NCBI RefSeq assembly: GCF_016405965.1
Contig: NZ_JAEFCD010000011.1
Span: 65,714-129,713, forward strand
Direction of reading: 5' to 3'
DNA: 64,000 nucleotides
From: Alteromonas sp. IB21
Lineage (GTDB): Bacteria > Pseudomonadota > Gammaproteobacteria > Enterobacterales > Alteromonadaceae
In this document: positions 63,347 to 64,000 of the stretch, piece after piece
Numbering within the stretch: position 1 is the first letter of the stretch
Layout of the letters: each line of letters starts with the position of its first letter
Translations under genes and position numbers: made by a program
Notes under the pieces: generated by a model
The model's input: only the letters and a program-made list of their open reading frames with translations
Told to the model about the DNA's origin: nothing
The model's database searches: none

Positions 63347-64000
63347 TTAACGCTGACTTAACCCTATGTGCAAACCGCGCCTATAGGCGGCGATAGCTGG
63401 GAAAAGAGACACGAGGTAAGTACAGCTTAATATTAGCAAAATGATGATGGCACTACTTTTACCGAACAATGGGCTACTTAAAAATAGCCCATAAGTGCTG
63501 CTAAGCCAGGGTTTAAGTGCGCTCATTAATCCTGCCACTACTCCAATGCTTAAAGCCGCACTTATTATTGTTAGCAGCATAGCTTCAATTTGAACAAGTA
63601 AAAGCAAAGTAAAGGGGCCCGCGCCAATGGTTCTAAGTATCGCTATTTCTTGATAGCGCTCGCGCATTGTTGCCAACAACATAGTGGCAAGGCCTATCAG
63701 TGCACAAATGACAATTAGACCTGATAAGCCTAGTAGTAATGCCTCAACATTCCCCATTATCTGCCATAGTTCAGCCAGCGCCATACCCGGTAAAATAGCC
63801 ATAAGTGGCTCTTTTTTACTTTGATTTATTTGATACTGAAGTTGAAGTGCGGTGACACGGTGTTTAAGCCCTAACATAACGACAGATACTGACTGTGGCG
63901 CAAAAGCGTCGCTTTCGTAATTAACTTGAGTAAGCTCGTCATGCTCATGCTCATGCTCATGCTCATGCTCATGCTCATGCTCATGCTCATGCTCATGCTC
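63347..64000 (-). CDS. FtsX-like ABC transporter permease with Glu-His repeat, N-terminus cut by window edge
   Basis: The leftward frame is open from the window end. It begins with ten Glu-His units, continues DELTQVNYESDAFAPQSVSV, and then shows three or four membrane helices of the MacB/FtsX permease type (LLLGLSGLIVICALIGLATMLLATMRERYQEIAILRTIGA) up to the C-terminus. The His-rich periplasmic loop suggests binding of Zn2+ or another metal; similar His/Glu repeats occur in proteins of zinc-linked transporters in Vibrio-like bacteria. An ATP-binding partner should lie beyond the window. Confidence 0.82.
   Translation of the reverse strand, partial: EHEHEHEHEHEHEHEHEHEHDELTQVNYESDAFAPQSVSVVMLGLKHRVTALQLQYQINQSKKEPLMAILPGMALAELWQIMGNVEALLLGLSGLIVICALIGLATMLLATMRERYQEIAILRTIGAGPFTLLLLVQIEAMLLTIISAALSIGVVAGLMSALKPWLSSTYGLFLSSPLFGKSSAIIILLILSCTYLVSLFPAIAAYRRGLHIGLSQR
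63941..64000 (-). repeat. hexanucleotide microsatellite (GAGCAT)10, in frame
   Basis: Ten perfect copies of ATGCTC on the plus strand (GAGCAT on the coding strand) reach the window end. Because the unit is six bases, changes in copy number keep the frame and only alter the length of the Glu-His tract in the permease. Confidence 0.95.

Noticed and set aside
63941..64000. CRISPR-like short repeat
   Set aside because: Contiguous six-base units without spacers; it is an in-frame microsatellite.

Overview
The window looks like chromosomal DNA of a marine gammaproteobacterium close to Alteromonas (Alteromonadales). The grounds are moderate GC, full-length TonB-dependent receptors of the type that sits beside tryptophan-halogenase, SapC and cupin genes, TPR-GGDEF proteins, a cytochrome bd cluster, and carbohydrate loci typical of algal-polysaccharide users. 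This is inference from gene content. I saw no tRNA, rRNA, transposase or CRISPR array.

Left part (1-12,000): housekeeping and accessory genes. They are an alpha/beta hydrolase cut by the window edge, the ribosome-rescue factor ArfB, a CsbD-like protein, a Fur-box-preceded siderophore-interacting protein and an MFS transporter. Next come a structured non-coding region with its own promoter and terminator (about 4,707-5,210, CsrB-like in its GGA loops), a periplasmic TPR plus GGDEF diguanylate cyclase, and a three-gene set (NTF2-like, small protein, acid phosphatase lipoprotein). That set lies behind a leader that looks like a transcription attenuator. A TauE-like exporter and a decayed TonB receptor end the region.

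Respiration block (10,836-19,700): a sigma-54 activator with a Cys-rich PAS domain is divergent from a haem DUF3365 protein, followed by cydA-cydB-cydX, a palindromic repeat, and cydD-cydC. Sequences fitting -24/-12 sigma-54 promoters precede both the DUF3365 gene and cydA, so this regulator probably drives bd oxidase expression.

Beta-glucan (laminarin-type) locus (19,690-44,104): sugar porter, LacI regulator, GH1, FucP/GluP-type MFS, GH3 lipoprotein, a GGDEF protein, a SusC-size TonB receptor, a GH16 lipoprotein with three C-terminal repeats, a second receptor, and halogenase-SapC-cupin-halogenase. Six TGTAAGCGCTTACA-type operators at the two divergent promoter regions mark it as one LacI regulon.

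Sulfosugar-type locus (45,334-58,775): TonB receptor, Na+/sugar symporter, cytoplasmic GH31, TauE-like exporter, GntR regulator, aldo-keto reductase, TauD-like Fe/2-oxoglutarate dioxygenase, YeiH-type exporter, Tat-exported sulfite dehydrogenase and its cytochrome c. Three promoters share one architecture (TTGACA or TTGCAA, N17, TAACTT, then a TCTTATATAAGA operator), which ties the sugar genes to the dioxygenase and sulfite genes. The best reading is import of a sulfonated alpha-glycoside such as sulfoquinovosyl glycerol, hydrolysis by GH31, oxygenolytic C-S cleavage, reduction of the resulting aldehyde, and sulfite oxidation or export. This is the most interesting system in the window.

Right end (58,883-64,000): a soluble CZB chemoreceptor, a cytosolic histidine kinase, an Aer-like PAS chemoreceptor, and the C-terminal part of an FtsX-like ABC permease whose gene carries a GAGCAT microsatellite encoding a Glu-His repeat.
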